Of a stretch of 64,000 nucleotides of DNA, positions 46,310 through 55,184 are shown in pieces. The translations under genes were made by a program, and so were the position numbers. The notes below the pieces were generated by a model. The model made no database searches and was not told the DNA's origin. It saw only the letters and a list, made by a program, of their open reading frames with translations. The stretch spans positions 389,103 to 453,102 of the forward strand of contig NZ_CANKWO010000003.1 in the NCBI RefSeq assembly GCF_947487515.1, in the 5' to 3' direction. The first letter of the stretch is position 1, and each line of letters starts with the position of its first letter. This stretch comes from an uncultured Litoreibacter sp. (GTDB taxonomy: Bacteria; Pseudomonadota; Alphaproteobacteria; Rhodobacterales; Rhodobacteraceae).

Positions 46310-47161
46310 ATGCAAAACGTCGCGCAGCCTTATCGTTCGGTGCTCTACATACCGGGCTCCAAAACCCGTGCGCTAGAGAAAGCTCAGTCCCTTCCCGTCG
46401 ATGCGATCATCTTTGATCTGGAGGATGCTGTCTCGCCGGATGAAAAAATTGCCGCTCGTGAATTGCTGGCGCAAACTTTGCGCGACACTGACTATGGACC
46501 GCGCAAATGTATCGTGCGCGTGAATGGTGGCGATACGCAATGGGGCGCGGAGGATCTGGCGACCTTTGTCGAAGTGGCACCTGATGCGATCTTGCTACCC
46601 AAAGTCGAAGATCCGAAAGTGGTGTCTGACCTTGCCAAACGGTTGAAGGGCAACACGACGATTTGGGCGATGATGGAAACGCCTCGCGGCATTCTGAACG
46701 CGGCAACAATCGCCGCTGCTCCGAAGGTCGAGGGGTTTGTGATGGGAACCAATGATTTGGCCAAAGACCTTGGTTCGCGGGGCCGTGATGCTATGAGAAC
46801 CAGCCTGCAGATGTGCCTGCTTGCGGCCCGCGCAGAAGGGCTGGTGTGTGTGGATGGCGTTTACAATGCGTTTAAGGATGAAGATGGCCTGCGTGTTGAA
46901 TGCGAAGAAGGCCGCGACATGGGGTTTGATGGAAAAACCCTGATCCATCCGGCGCAGATTGGCACGGCCAACACTGTATTTGCCCCCTCCGAGGACGATC
47001 TGGATCTGGCGCGCCGACAGGTTGCCGCCTTTGAGCAAGCCAAGGCCGAAGGGCAAGGTGTTGCGGTTGTGGATGGTAAAATCGTAGAAAACCTGCATGT
47101 TGAGACAGCGACGCGGCTATTGGCCAAAGCAAACGCTATCAACCTGCTGGAGGGTGCATGA
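46310..47161 (+). CDS. mcl2: (3S)-malyl-CoA thioesterase (CitE family)
   Basis: This 283-aa TIM-barrel enzyme of the HpcH/CitE family opens with YRSVLYIPGSKTRALEKA, and shows DLEDAVSPDEK and the FDGKTLIHPAQ motif. Its length fits the malyl-CoA thioesterase of the ethylmalonyl-CoA pathway better than the longer malyl-CoA lyase (about 318 aa). I take the ATG at 46310 with AGGAG 9 bp upstream; earlier starts at 46286 and 46271 are possible. The mesaconyl-CoA hydratase gene follows two genes later, which supports the role. Confidence 0.85.
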   Translation: MQNVAQPYRSVLYIPGSKTRALEKAQSLPVDAIIFDLEDAVSPDEKIAARELLAQTLRDTDYGPRKCIVRVNGGDTQWGAEDLATFVEVAPDAILLPKVEDPKVVSDLAKRLKGNTTIWAMMETPRGILNAATIAAAPKVEGFVMGTNDLAKDLGSRGRDAMRTSLQMCLLAARAEGLVCVDGVYNAFKDEDGLRVECEEGRDMGFDGKTLIHPAQIGTANTVFAPSEDDLDLARRQVAAFEQAKAEGQGVAVVDGKIVENLHVETATRLLAKANAINLLEGA

Positions 47162-47730
47162 CGCTACTAACACTTGGGGTTCTGTTGTGGGCCTTTGCTC
47201 ATTGGATAAAGCGGCTGGCGCCGGATTTTCGCGGTGCAATGACCGACAAAATGGGCGAGGCGTCAAAGGGCGTAATCACCGCCGCGCTGGTCTTGGCGTT
47301 GGTGTTTATGGTCATGGGCTACCGCAACGCGGAGTTCATTCCTATTTGGTCGCCGCCTAGTTTTTTCGGGCATATCAATAATCTGCTGATGCTGTTGGCG
47401 TTTTATGTTTTTGGTGCTTCTGCGGCGAAGCCTGCCATGGTTTGGCTGGGTACGAAAATTCGCCACCCTATGCTGGGGGCGGTGAAGATTTGGGCTTTTG
47501 CGCATTTGCTGGCCAATGGCGATTTGGCTTCGGTGATCCTGTTTGGCGGAATGTTGGCGTGGGCGATCATTTCTATGATCCTGATTAACCGAGCCGAAGG
47601 CCCATGGACACCACCGGAACAGGCGCCGGCGAAGAAGGAAATCGTTTTGGTTGTTGTCACATTGGTGCTGTTCAGCATTGTGGCTGGCATCCACACATTT
47701 TTGGGCTACAGCCCGTTCGGAGGCCTGTGA
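47158..47730 (+). CDS. NnrU family membrane protein
   Basis: This 190-aa protein with about five membrane spans shows the NnrU pattern: FGHINNLLMLLAFYVFGA and RHPMLGAVKIWAFAHLLANGD. NnrU was first linked to nitric oxide and nitrite metabolism, but many relatives sit in carbon metabolism loci. It overlaps mcl2 by 4 bp. Confidence 0.85.
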   Translation: MTLLTLGVLLWAFAHWIKRLAPDFRGAMTDKMGEASKGVITAALVLALVFMVMGYRNAEFIPIWSPPSFFGHINNLLMLLAFYVFGASAAKPAMVWLGTKIRHPMLGAVKIWAFAHLLANGDLASVILFGGMLAWAIISMILINRAEGPWTPPEQAPAKKEIVLVVVTLVLFSIVAGIHTFLGYSPFGGL

Positions 47731-47933
47731 TGAAAATCTACCGACTGCTCACCGAAGACGACACTTCGGCATTTTGCCACAAGGTGTCAGAGGCGCTCTC
47801 GAAGGGCTGGGAATTATACGGTGACCCGACCTATGCATTTGACGCGTCAAATGGCGTTATGCGTTGTGGTCAGGCCGTCACGAAAGAGATCGCGGGAAAC
47901 TACACCCCCGACATGAAGCTAGGACAGCAATAA
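47730..47933 (+). CDS. DUF1737 family small protein
   Basis: This is a 67-aa soluble protein with KIYRLLTEDDTSAFCHKVSEAL and the GWELYGDPTYAFD motif of the DUF1737 family. It shares one base with the stop of the NnrU-like gene and one with the start of the hydratase gene. No function is known to me. Confidence 0.85.
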   Translation: MKIYRLLTEDDTSAFCHKVSEALSKGWELYGDPTYAFDASNGVMRCGQAVTKEIAGNYTPDMKLGQQ

Positions 47934-48964
47934 TGAGCAAGACGAATGCAGGCCGTTTCTTCGAGGATTACACCGTCGGAGAGGTGATAGAACACGCCGT
48001 CCCGCGCACGCTATCCGGTGGTGAGCGGGCAATGTATCACGCGCTGTATCCAGCACGCCACGCCTTCTACTCGTCGGATGAATTCGCCCGAGATTGCGGC
48101 TTGCACGAAGCCCCACTGGACGATTTGATCGCCTTTCACACGGTTTTTGGCAAAACGGTTCCCGATATTTCGCTGAATGCAGTGGCCAATCTGGGCTATG
48201 CCGAAGGTCGGTTCTTGAAGCCCGTGCATATGGGCGACACCATCAGTTCTCGGTCAGAAGTGATCGGTGTGAAGCAAAACTCCAACGGTAAAACCGGCGT
48301 TGTTTGGGTGCGCACCACGGGTTCAAACCAGCTGGGTGAAGATGTTCTTAGCTATGTGCGCTGGGTGATGGTGCGTAAGGGCAATATCGATGCGCCCGCA
48401 CCGCAGACAGTGGTGCCGGAGCTGGCGCCGACAGTCGATGTCAGCAACCTGATCGTGCCTGAGGGGCTGAGTTTCGAAAACTACAACTTTGCCCAAGCAG
48501 GCGAGCCGCACCGGCTGGGTGACTATACTGTCGGCGAAAAGATCGACCACGTGGACGGTGTGACGATCGAGGAGGCCGAGCATATGCTGGCCACACGTCT
48601 GTGGCAGAATACCGCGAAAGTGCATTTTGACGCCACTGCGCGCGACGGCGGACGGCTGATCTATGGCGGGCATGTTATCTCTTTGGCGCGGGCCTTGTCG
48701 TTCAACGGCTTGGCCAATGCGCAGATCATCGTGGGCCTGAACTCGGGCGCGCATGCCAACCCATGTGGGGCAGGGGACACGGTCAAGGCGTGGTCCGAGG
48801 TGCTGGACATCCAAGAGACGGGCGAGCCTGGCGTCGGGGCAATCCGCCTGCGCCTTGTTGCGCAAAAGGCAGAGGCGGCGCCCTTCTCGTTGAAGGGCGA
48901 AGACGGCAAGTACCTTCCGGGCGTGCTGCTTGATCTGGACTACTGGGCCTTGATGCCGGTTTAG
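47933..48964 (+). CDS. mch: Mesaconyl-CoA hydratase (MaoC family)
   Basis: This 343-aa protein has two MaoC/hotdog halves (GRFFEDYTVGEVIEH early; GGRLIYGGHVISLARAL in the second half). Its length and neighbourhood match the beta-methylmalyl-CoA/mesaconyl-CoA hydratase of the ethylmalonyl-CoA pathway. I chose the ATG at 47933 overlapping the previous stop (TAATG). It is co-transcribed with mcl2. Confidence 0.9.
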   Translation: MSKTNAGRFFEDYTVGEVIEHAVPRTLSGGERAMYHALYPARHAFYSSDEFARDCGLHEAPLDDLIAFHTVFGKTVPDISLNAVANLGYAEGRFLKPVHMGDTISSRSEVIGVKQNSNGKTGVVWVRTTGSNQLGEDVLSYVRWVMVRKGNIDAPAPQTVVPELAPTVDVSNLIVPEGLSFENYNFAQAGEPHRLGDYTVGEKIDHVDGVTIEEAEHMLATRLWQNTAKVHFDATARDGGRLIYGGHVISLARALSFNGLANAQIIVGLNSGAHANPCGAGDTVKAWSEVLDIQETGEPGVGAIRLRLVAQKAEAAPFSLKGEDGKYLPGVLLDLDYWALMPV

Positions 48965-48968
48965 ACAC

Positions 48969-50114
48969 TTGAGCGGATCATATCTTGCGAGGTGGACCGC
49001 CAAAGCGCACAAGCGCCTAGGCGCGGCGGTTCGAGACGCTGCCATGCGCGATGTTTTGGCGGGGCAGGTGGGCCAAGTATCCATGAGCACCCGCATCGCG
49101 CAGGGGCTCTCGGGCATTATGCTGATCGTGCCTTTCGTTTTGATGATCGGTGGAGTGGTGCTTTGCGTTCTGGGGTTCCCTAATCCGTTGCTGCTGTTCT
49201 TCGGCGGATTGATCGTGGCTGTCGGCTTTTATGTCCGCCCAAGACGTCCGACAATTGAGGGGCAGTTTTTCACGCGCGACGACCTGCCAGAGCTGTTCTC
49301 CCTAACAGATCAGATCGCAGAGCGGCTGGGCGGCCAGCCTATAACCAAGGTGCAATTCGGCGCTGAGTTCAACGCGCATTCAGTTGAACGCGTCGGGGAG
49401 CGCGTGTTGGGGATAGGCTTTGCTCTGTGGCAAATCCTGAGCGCGGAAGAACGCGTTGCCCTTATCGCGCATGAGATTTCGCATCAGGTGAATGGCGACC
49501 AAGCGCGCACCGGCATCTTGCAAGCGGGGCTGCATTCCGTTGCTGAATGGCATGCTTTGTGCGGGTCTTCGCGGCTTGTCGACCAAGAAGGATACTACCT
49601 ACGCGAGTCAGAAGCAGAGGATATCTTCGGGCGCGGCATCATGTGGATTTTCGCGGCGGCGTTCTCGCAGCTTTGGGTGCTGCTGACGCGGCTTAGCTTT
49701 CTTGACAGCCAACGGGCCGAATATTTCGCTGATGCTATCGCGACGCGCGCGGCTGGGCGTGAGGCGGTGATAGGGACGTTGCGCAAGCTCAGCTATATGC
49801 CACTGCTTCATGAAGGGTATTTGGAAATGGCACCTTCATTGCTGCCGCATGGGACGGCGTATTTTGACCAGCTTTGCCGCCACGCCATGACCCCGTCAGA
49901 GCAGGTGCGCGCTGAGTTGGGGGTGCAGATGGCCGAGGAGGCGCATTGCGTTGACATGAGCCACCCGCCGACTGTGGAGCGGATAAATTTTCTGGAAAAC
50001 CTGACGGACCCGCAGGGGACACCAATCCCCTACCGAGCGGGGATCGACGCGGAGCTTAAGCCGATCATCGAGATGGAAGGCGTGAAAATGCTACAAATGT
50101 TAGAGGTTCAGTAG
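48969..50114 (+). CDS. M48 family membrane metallopeptidase
   Basis: This 381-aa protein has two adjacent N-terminal membrane spans (about 45-90) and the zinc motif HEISH (168-172) with NGD nearby, as in HtpX/Ste24-like peptidases. Additional hydrophobic stretches lie at about 215-235. It starts with a TTG at 48969, 4 bp after mch; a later ATG at 49044 would still keep the spans. Likely role is membrane-protein quality control. Confidence 0.85.
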   Translation: MSGSYLARWTAKAHKRLGAAVRDAAMRDVLAGQVGQVSMSTRIAQGLSGIMLIVPFVLMIGGVVLCVLGFPNPLLLFFGGLIVAVGFYVRPRRPTIEGQFFTRDDLPELFSLTDQIAERLGGQPITKVQFGAEFNAHSVERVGERVLGIGFALWQILSAEERVALIAHEISHQVNGDQARTGILQAGLHSVAEWHALCGSSRLVDQEGYYLRESEAEDIFGRGIMWIFAAAFSQLWVLLTRLSFLDSQRAEYFADAIATRAAGREAVIGTLRKLSYMPLLHEGYLEMAPSLLPHGTAYFDQLCRHAMTPSEQVRAELGVQMAEEAHCVDMSHPPTVERINFLENLTDPQGTPIPYRAGIDAELKPIIEMEGVKMLQMLEVQ

Positions 50115-50127
50115 CATACTGATTGGG

Positions 50128-50790
50128 ATGCGACTTTCTGCGATCTTTCTGAGCACATGGATGAGCTGCGCCTCCGCGCAAGCTTGCGAGCTGGCCTTGG
50201 TGCTGGCGGTCGATGTGTCTGGGTCGGTAAATCCACATGAATATCAAGTGCAGATGAAAGGCCTAGGGGCTGCACTGGCCGACGGCGCTGTGTCGGAGGC
50301 ACTTGTGGTCGCGCAAGCAAAAGTGATGTTGATCCAATGGACCGGATCGTCGCGCCAGATCGTATCCGTACCATGGACGCAGGTCACCGATTTTGACGCC
50401 GCTGATGCATTGGCCGCCCGCGTTGGGGGGGCGACGCGGGAATGGCGCAGTTTCTCGACAGCCATAGGCGAGGCAGTCGGTTTCTCGTTGCAGCAATTTG
50501 TCCAAGTTCCAGAGTGCGGGCGGCGGGTCATCGATGTGTCCGGTGATGGGGTGTCAAACGAGGGTGTGCCACCTCAAGAACTGAAAGCCAGCGCCCTGCG
50601 AGATGGGGTAACAATCAACGGATTGGCAATTGAGGCCTCCGACACCGGATTGGTTGAATACTACCGCAGATTTCTCATCTCGGGACCCGGGAGTTTCGCA
50701 ATGCAGGCGTCCAACTTCGAAGAGTATCCAGACCGAATCCGGCAGAAGTTATTGCGTGAAATCACCAAACAAGTGGCCTTAGTGAAGTAG
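50128..50790 (+). CDS. DUF1194 (von Willebrand A-like) exported protein
   Basis: This 220-aa protein has a signal peptide (ending CASAQA) and a vWA domain with the metal-binding D29-V-S31-G-S33, the later ATREWRSFSTAI Thr region and DVSGDGVSNEG. DUF1194 proteins are common in Rhodobacteraceae without known function. It ends just before the sdh operator region. Confidence 0.88.
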   Translation: MRLSAIFLSTWMSCASAQACELALVLAVDVSGSVNPHEYQVQMKGLGAALADGAVSEALVVAQAKVMLIQWTGSSRQIVSVPWTQVTDFDAADALAARVGGATREWRSFSTAIGEAVGFSLQQFVQVPECGRRVIDVSGDGVSNEGVPPQELKASALRDGVTINGLAIEASDTGLVEYYRRFLISGPGSFAMQASNFEEYPDRIRQKLLREITKQVALVK

Positions 50791-50808
50791 ATGCTTCGTT
50801 TCGATTTT

Positions 50809-50839
50809 TGTGATCACTAAATTATTTGCTGTGATCACA
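50809..50839. promoter_or_regulatory. Paired TGTGATCAC sites upstream of sdhC
   Basis: The sites are TGTGATCACT (50809-50818) and TGTGATCACA (50830-50839), again with starts exactly 21 bp apart as upstream of sucC. They lie about 120-150 bp before the sdhC start. This is the likely operator of the succinate dehydrogenase operon. Confidence 0.8.
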
Positions 50840-50961
50840 AAGGTCAAAATATCAAGAAATTGCTACATTTCATCGCGCATTTCGGGCCGTATGGGGCGTG
50901 ACTCATGTTGTTAATAGTCTAATGATAGCACTCAAACATTGTAGCAAATGAAGGACGCGCC

Positions 50962-51345
50962 ATGGCTGACGTCAATCGGGGAAACAGACCGCTTTCCCCC
51001 CATATCATGATCTATCGCCCGCAAATGACATCCATCTCCTCTATTATGGTGCGTATCACGGGCATTGCATTGCTGTTTGCAACGATCCTAGTGGTTTGGT
51101 GGCTGATCGCTGCCGCTAGCTCGGAAAGCGCATTCGCATTTATTGACGGGCTGTGGAGCAGCTGGATTGGCAAGCTGGTTCAGCTGTTGGCGGTCTGGGC
51201 GCTGTTTTATCACGCGTTGGGTCGGCTCCGGCACGTGATCTGGGATTTGGGCTATTTGGTCGAGGTGGAAGCCTCCGAGAAAATGGCGATCGGCATGTTC
51301 GTTCTGGCGACTGTCTTCACCTTCATTTCGTTCATTTGTTTGTAG
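50962..51345 (+). CDS. sdhC: Succinate dehydrogenase cytochrome b556 subunit
   Basis: This is a 127-aa membrane anchor with three spans. RPLSPHIMIYRPQMTSISSIMVRITG is split here as RPLSPHIMIY followed by the SISSIMVRITG quinone-site segment; the haem-ligand His lies in FYHALGRLRH. AAGGA sits 6 bp before the ATG. First gene of the sdh operon. Confidence 0.97.
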   Translation: MADVNRGNRPLSPHIMIYRPQMTSISSIMVRITGIALLFATILVVWWLIAAASSESAFAFIDGLWSSWIGKLVQLLAVWALFYHALGRLRHVIWDLGYLVEVEASEKMAIGMFVLATVFTFISFICL

Positions 51346-51354
51346 GGGCAGGAT

Positions 51355-51726
51355 ATGACGTACCTAACGGATAGAAAACGCGCTCAGGGTATGGGATCGG
51401 GTCGCCAAGGCACTACCCACCACTGGCATATGATGATCAGCTCGGTTGCGCTCATTGTTATGACGCCAATCTTCGTGTGCACCTTCGGCTACGGGTTCAG
51501 CGGCAGCTATGAAGAGGTTCTGGCCTACTTCGGGCGCCCGTTCCCCGCTATTGTCAGTGGCCTTATGCTGGTTGCGGCCGTCATGCATTTTACCTTTGAG
51601 GCCAAAGAAGCCGTTGAAGACTACGTGCATGGCACAGCCCAAAAGTTGACGCTGATCGCCCTAACCGGCCTTTGCTACACGCTGATTGCGGTCGGCCTTT
51701 TCGCGCTTGCGCGCATCGCACTTTAA
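51355..51726 (+). CDS. sdhD: Succinate dehydrogenase membrane anchor subunit
   Basis: This is a 123-aa protein with three membrane spans and a start rich in basic residues (DRKRAQGMGSGRQGTTHHW). The second haem/quinone region (HFTFEAKEAVEDYVHG) is present. It pairs with SdhC to anchor the dehydrogenase and reduce ubiquinone. Confidence 0.96.
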   Translation: MTYLTDRKRAQGMGSGRQGTTHHWHMMISSVALIVMTPIFVCTFGYGFSGSYEEVLAYFGRPFPAIVSGLMLVAAVMHFTFEAKEAVEDYVHGTAQKLTLIALTGLCYTLIAVGLFALARIAL

Positions 51727-51744
51727 TCGGAAGGCCCTGAACTG

Positions 51745-53550
51745 ATGGCTGCTTACGAATACGAAACTCACGAATATGATGTTGTAGTGGTTGGCGCTGG
51801 CGGCGCTGGCCTGCGCGCGACGCTGGGCATGGCCGAGCAAGGCCTGCGCACTGCCTGTGTGACCAAGGTTTTCCCAACGCGGTCCCACACGGTGGCAGCA
51901 CAGGGCGGCATCGCCGCGTCGCTGTCGAACATGGGGCCGGACAATTGGCAGTGGCACATGTATGACACCGTCAAGGGGTCGGACTGGTTGGGCGACACGG
52001 ACGCGATGGAATATCTGGCGCGCGAAGCCCCTAAGGCCGTGTACGAGCTGGAGCACTACGGCGTGCCGTTCTCGCGGACCGAAGAAGGCAAAATCTACCA
52101 GCGCCCATTCGGCGGCCACACCACCGAATTTGGCGAAGGCCCACCTGTGCAGCGCACTTGTGCAGCGGCCGACCGCACCGGCCACGCCATTTTGCACACG
52201 CTCTATGGCCAGTCTTTGAAGAACAACGCGGAATTCTACATTGAATACTTCGCGATTGACCTGATCATGTCGGACGACGGCGTGTGTCAGGGCGTTCTGT
52301 GCTGGAAGCTGGATGACGGCACGATGCATCTGTTCAGCGCCAAGATGGTTGTGCTGGCAACGGGTGGCTACGGGCGTGCCTACTTTAGCGCGACATCTGC
52401 CCACACCTGCACAGGTGACGGCGGTGGCATGGCGGCGCGGGCAGGTCTTCCACTGCAGGATATGGAATTCGTGCAATTCCACCCAACGGGCATTTACGGC
52501 TCGGGCTGCTTGATCACCGAAGGGGCACGCGGCGAAGGCGGCTACCTGACCAACTCGGAGGGCGAGCGGTTCATGGAACGCTATGCCCCGACCTATAAAG
52601 ACCTTGCGCCGCGCGATTACGTTTCGCGCTGCATGACGATGGAAATCCGCGAAGGGCGCGGCGTTGGCGAAGGTGGGGACCACATCCACCTGAACCTGAA
52701 CCACCTGCCCAAAGAAGCGCTGGCGGAACGCCTGCCGGGCATTTCCGAAAGCGCCAAGATTTTTGCAGGCGTCGATGTGAACAAAGAGCCGATCCCCGTT
52801 CTGCCAACGGTGCACTACAACATGGGCGGCATTCCCACGAACTACTTTGGCGAGGTGCTGAACCCCACCGCCAAAGACCCGAACGCCGTTGTGCCGGGTC
52901 TGATGGCCGTGGGCGAAGCAGGCTGTGCGTCCGTGCATGGCGCGAACCGTCTTGGGTCGAACTCGCTGATTGACCTTGTGGTCTTTGGGCGTGCGGCGGC
53001 GATCCGTGCGGGTGAAGTCGTGGATCGTGCGGCTGCCATTCCTGCGGCCAACAGCGCATCCCTGGCCAAGGCGTTTGATCGCTTTGACAATGTCCGCCAT
53101 GCAAATGGCGCCGAGCCAACGGCTGAACTGCGTTTGGACATGCAAAAGGCGATGCAAGCAGACGCGGCGGTGTTCCGTACAGATAAAACGCTGAAAGAAG
53201 GCGTCGACAAAATGACTGCCATCGCGGGGCGGATGGATGACATCCAAGTCACCGATCGCAGCCTTGTGTGGAACTCGGACCTGATGGAAACGCTTGAGCT
53301 GGACAACCTGATGCCCAACGCATTGGCCACCATTGTCGGGGCCGAAGCGCGCAAAGAATCCCGTGGGGCCCACGCGCATGAGGATTATTCCACCCGCGAT
53401 GATAAGAACTGGCGCGTTCACACGATTAGCCGGATTGAGGGCGCGAAGGTTGAGTTGTCTCACCGTCCAGTCATCACCGAACCGCTGAGCAAGGAAAGCG
53501 AAGGCGGGATCAGCCTGAAAAAGATCGCGCCAAAAGAACGTACGTTCTAA
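51745..53550 (+). CDS. sdhA: Succinate dehydrogenase flavoprotein subunit
   Basis: This 601-aa subunit binds FAD covalently and oxidises succinate. Visible are the dinucleotide motif [14 protein letters not shown], the flavinylation His in [33 protein letters not shown] and the catalytic Arg region in the second half, plus the C-terminal [13 protein letters not shown]. The following small gene overlaps its stop (TAATG). Confidence 0.98.
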   Translation: MAAYEYETHEYDVVVVGAGGAGLRATLGMAEQGLRTACVTKVFPTRSHTVAAQGGIAASLSNMGPDNWQWHMYDTVKGSDWLGDTDAMEYLAREAPKAVYELEHYGVPFSRTEEGKIYQRPFGGHTTEFGEGPPVQRTCAAADRTGHAILHTLYGQSLKNNAEFYIEYFAIDLIMSDDGVCQGVLCWKLDDGTMHLFSAKMVVLATGGYGRAYFSATSAHTCTGDGGGMAARAGLPLQDMEFVQFHPTGIYGSGCLITEGARGEGGYLTNSEGERFMERYAPTYKDLAPRDYVSRCMTMEIREGRGVGEGGDHIHLNLNHLPKEALAERLPGISESAKIFAGVDVNKEPIPVLPTVHYNMGGIPTNYFGEVLNPTAKDPNAVVPGLMAVGEAGCASVHGANRLGSNSLIDLVVFGRAAAIRAGEVVDRAAAIPAANSASLAKAFDRFDNVRHANGAEPTAELRLDMQKAMQADAAVFRTDKTLKEGVDKMTAIAGRMDDIQVTDRSLVWNSDLMETLELDNLMPNALATIVGAEARKESRGAHAHEDYSTRDDKNWRVHTISRIEGAKVELSHRPVITEPLSKESEGGISLKKIAPKERTF

Positions 53551-53864
53551 TGCGCCTTGGCTTGCCCGTCATAGCCGTTGGATGTGCAGCAGTGTTCTGC
53601 ACCGCCTGCGCGCCTGTTCCGGTTTCACCGGAGCGGGCGGCGGAGCTCTGCCGCGAAGAAGTGGGGCTGGCCGATGGCGTGCAGGGGCGCGTCGGCGTCG
53701 GTGTTGGAACCGGTGGCGGGAAAGCCAAAGGGTCGATTACCGTGACGGATAAAGTGTTTCGCCCACAATCACCTGATGAGGCCTTTGCGGAATGCATTGA
53801 CCGACGTGTGAGCGGCAAGCCGCAACCCACAACATTTGGAATTACCATTGGAGCCTCGACATGA
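53550..53864 (+). CDS. Hypothetical lipoprotein-like protein in the sdh operon
   Basis: This is a 104-aa protein with a leader ending FCTAC, a possible lipobox. A Gly/Val-rich middle (GRVGVGVGTGGGK) looks beta-type. I do not recognise the family. It is coupled to sdhA by one shared base and to the next gene by 4 bp. Confidence 0.65.
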   Translation: MRLGLPVIAVGCAAVFCTACAPVPVSPERAAELCREEVGLADGVQGRVGVGVGTGGGKAKGSITVTDKVFRPQSPDEAFAECIDRRVSGKPQPTTFGITIGAST

Positions 53865-54157
53865 AGAAATTTGCAGTTTTGATGGCATTGGCCGCCTGTG
53901 GTGCCCCCACACTGGATGAGCCAACGCAAGCTCAAGAACAAAGCATCGCGCAGTTTATTGCGGATGTCTCCCCGGAGCTATCTGCCGAAGCGCAAGCCGC
54001 CGCCGCAAACTGTGGGGCGCAAAACACATCAACCGAAGAGCTCCAGCTTCTGGCGGGTGTTGAGACACTTGACGCCGCCACAACAGGTTTAATTTCTGAA
54101 ATCATGACCCGCGAAGGCACTTTGGCCTGCATGGCATCCAATGGGGTATCGCTCTGA
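53861..54157 (+). CDS. Small lipoprotein A in the sdh operon
   Basis: This is a 98-aa protein with a clear lipobox (ALAAC). Its C-terminal half (EELQLLAGVE, then ISEIMTREGTLACM) resembles the same region of the lipoprotein encoded at 54852-55175, so the two look paralogous. Probable envelope location; function unknown. Confidence 0.7.
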   Translation: MKKFAVLMALAACGAPTLDEPTQAQEQSIAQFIADVSPELSAEAQAAAANCGAQNTSTEELQLLAGVETLDAATTGLISEIMTREGTLACMASNGVSL

Positions 54158-54855
54158 GCAATGTCGCCGACATACGCCGCGCGGCGCGGGAGGAAGGCTT
54201 TGCGCTTCACCCGATCAAGACGCGCCCGCCTTACCTGAAGGCCTATGAGTTCGCGCCTGATTGCGTGATCGATGTGGGCGTGCATGACGGCACGCCGTGG
54301 CTGTACCGTAGCTTCCCGAATGCGCATTTCGTGCTGGTTGATCCGCAAGCGGAATGCGAAGCGGCGGTGAAGGCTGGCGTGTCGCCCAAAAGTTTTGACT
54401 TTCGCGCGGTGGCCCTTGGGGCCGAGCAGGGCAAAGCGATGCTGTCCGTGCCAGAAACCGAACCGGGCAAAGGCGGGGCCATGGCCAGCCTCAAGACGCG
54501 CACAGACAATCTGGTGCGCAGCTTTTCCGATGTCGCCAAACGCGAGGTTCCCGTGATCACGCTGGACATGTTGGCTGCGGATTTGACGGGCAAGCTTGGC
54601 CTAAAGATTGACACTGAGGGCTTTGAATTTGAAGTGCTCAGGGGCGGGGCCGAGACATTGAAACGGTGCGAATTCGTAATCCTAGAGATGTCGGTCACGC
54701 AGCGTTTTGAAGGGGTGGCGCCGCCCTCTGCGGTGATCAATGAACTGGCGAAGGCCGGATTAGAATTTCGCGATGTGCTGGCCACGGCCGCGCACGCAGG
54801 AAAGAAGGCGCAACCGCGCCATATGGATGTTTTGTTCACAAGGTGGAACGCATGA
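54154..54855 (+). CDS. FkbM family methyltransferase, start uncertain
   Basis: This is an S-adenosylmethionine-dependent methyltransferase of the FkbM type: VIDVGVHDGTPWLYRSFP, then FVLVDPQAECEAA, and later LKIDTEGFEFEVLRGG and EMSVTQRFE. The conserved-looking part begins before any normal start: no ATG, GTG or TTG occurs in frame between the upstream stop and a GTG at 54265 (inside the motif I region). I give the CTG at 54154, which overlaps the previous stop, as the likely start (233 aa). The target molecule is unknown. Confidence 0.75.
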   Translation: MSNVADIRRAAREEGFALHPIKTRPPYLKAYEFAPDCVIDVGVHDGTPWLYRSFPNAHFVLVDPQAECEAAVKAGVSPKSFDFRAVALGAEQGKAMLSVPETEPGKGGAMASLKTRTDNLVRSFSDVAKREVPVITLDMLAADLTGKLGLKIDTEGFEFEVLRGGAETLKRCEFVILEMSVTQRFEGVAPPSAVINELAKAGLEFRDVLATAAHAGKKAQPRHMDVLFTRWNA

Positions 54856-55175
54856 ATAAACTAGTGATACCCGCGCTTGCGGCGTTGATGGGCCTGTCGG
54901 CTTGCGGCGACGATGGCTTGGCCGATCAGTTGGCGCGCAAGGAAGCGAAAGACGCGGTGCGCCCCGTTCTGACGGAACGCTTCCCCGGAGTGCCGCTGGA
55001 ACCTGCCACAGATTGCGTGATCGACAACGCATCCGCGGTGGAAATTTTGCAACTGGCGAAAGCCGGTGTCACGGGTCTTGGCCCTGAAGAAACGCAACTG
55101 GTGGTGGAAATCGCCACCCGTCCCGACACACTTGAATGTCTTTTGAAAAACGGCCTTCCGGCCCTTTTGCAATAG
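54852..55175 (+). CDS. Small lipoprotein B in the sdh operon
   Basis: This is a 107-aa protein with a lipobox (GLSAC). The C-terminal half (VEILQLAKAGV, VVEIATRPDTLECLLKNG) matches lipoprotein A. The start is ATG 54852 overlapping the methyltransferase stop (ATGA); a GTG 9 bp earlier is possible. sdhB follows after 9 bp. Confidence 0.72.
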   Translation: MNKLVIPALAALMGLSACGDDGLADQLARKEAKDAVRPVLTERFPGVPLEPATDCVIDNASAVEILQLAKAGVTGLGPEETQLVVEIATRPDTLECLLKNGLPALLQ

Positions 55176-55184
55176 GAGAGCGAC

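Noticed and set aside
51661-53463. Long open frame of 600 codons on the minus strand
   Set aside because: It lies antisense to sdhA, has no ribosome-binding site or recognisable domain, and its His/Arg/Val-rich composition is what the reverse strand of a GC-rich gene gives.
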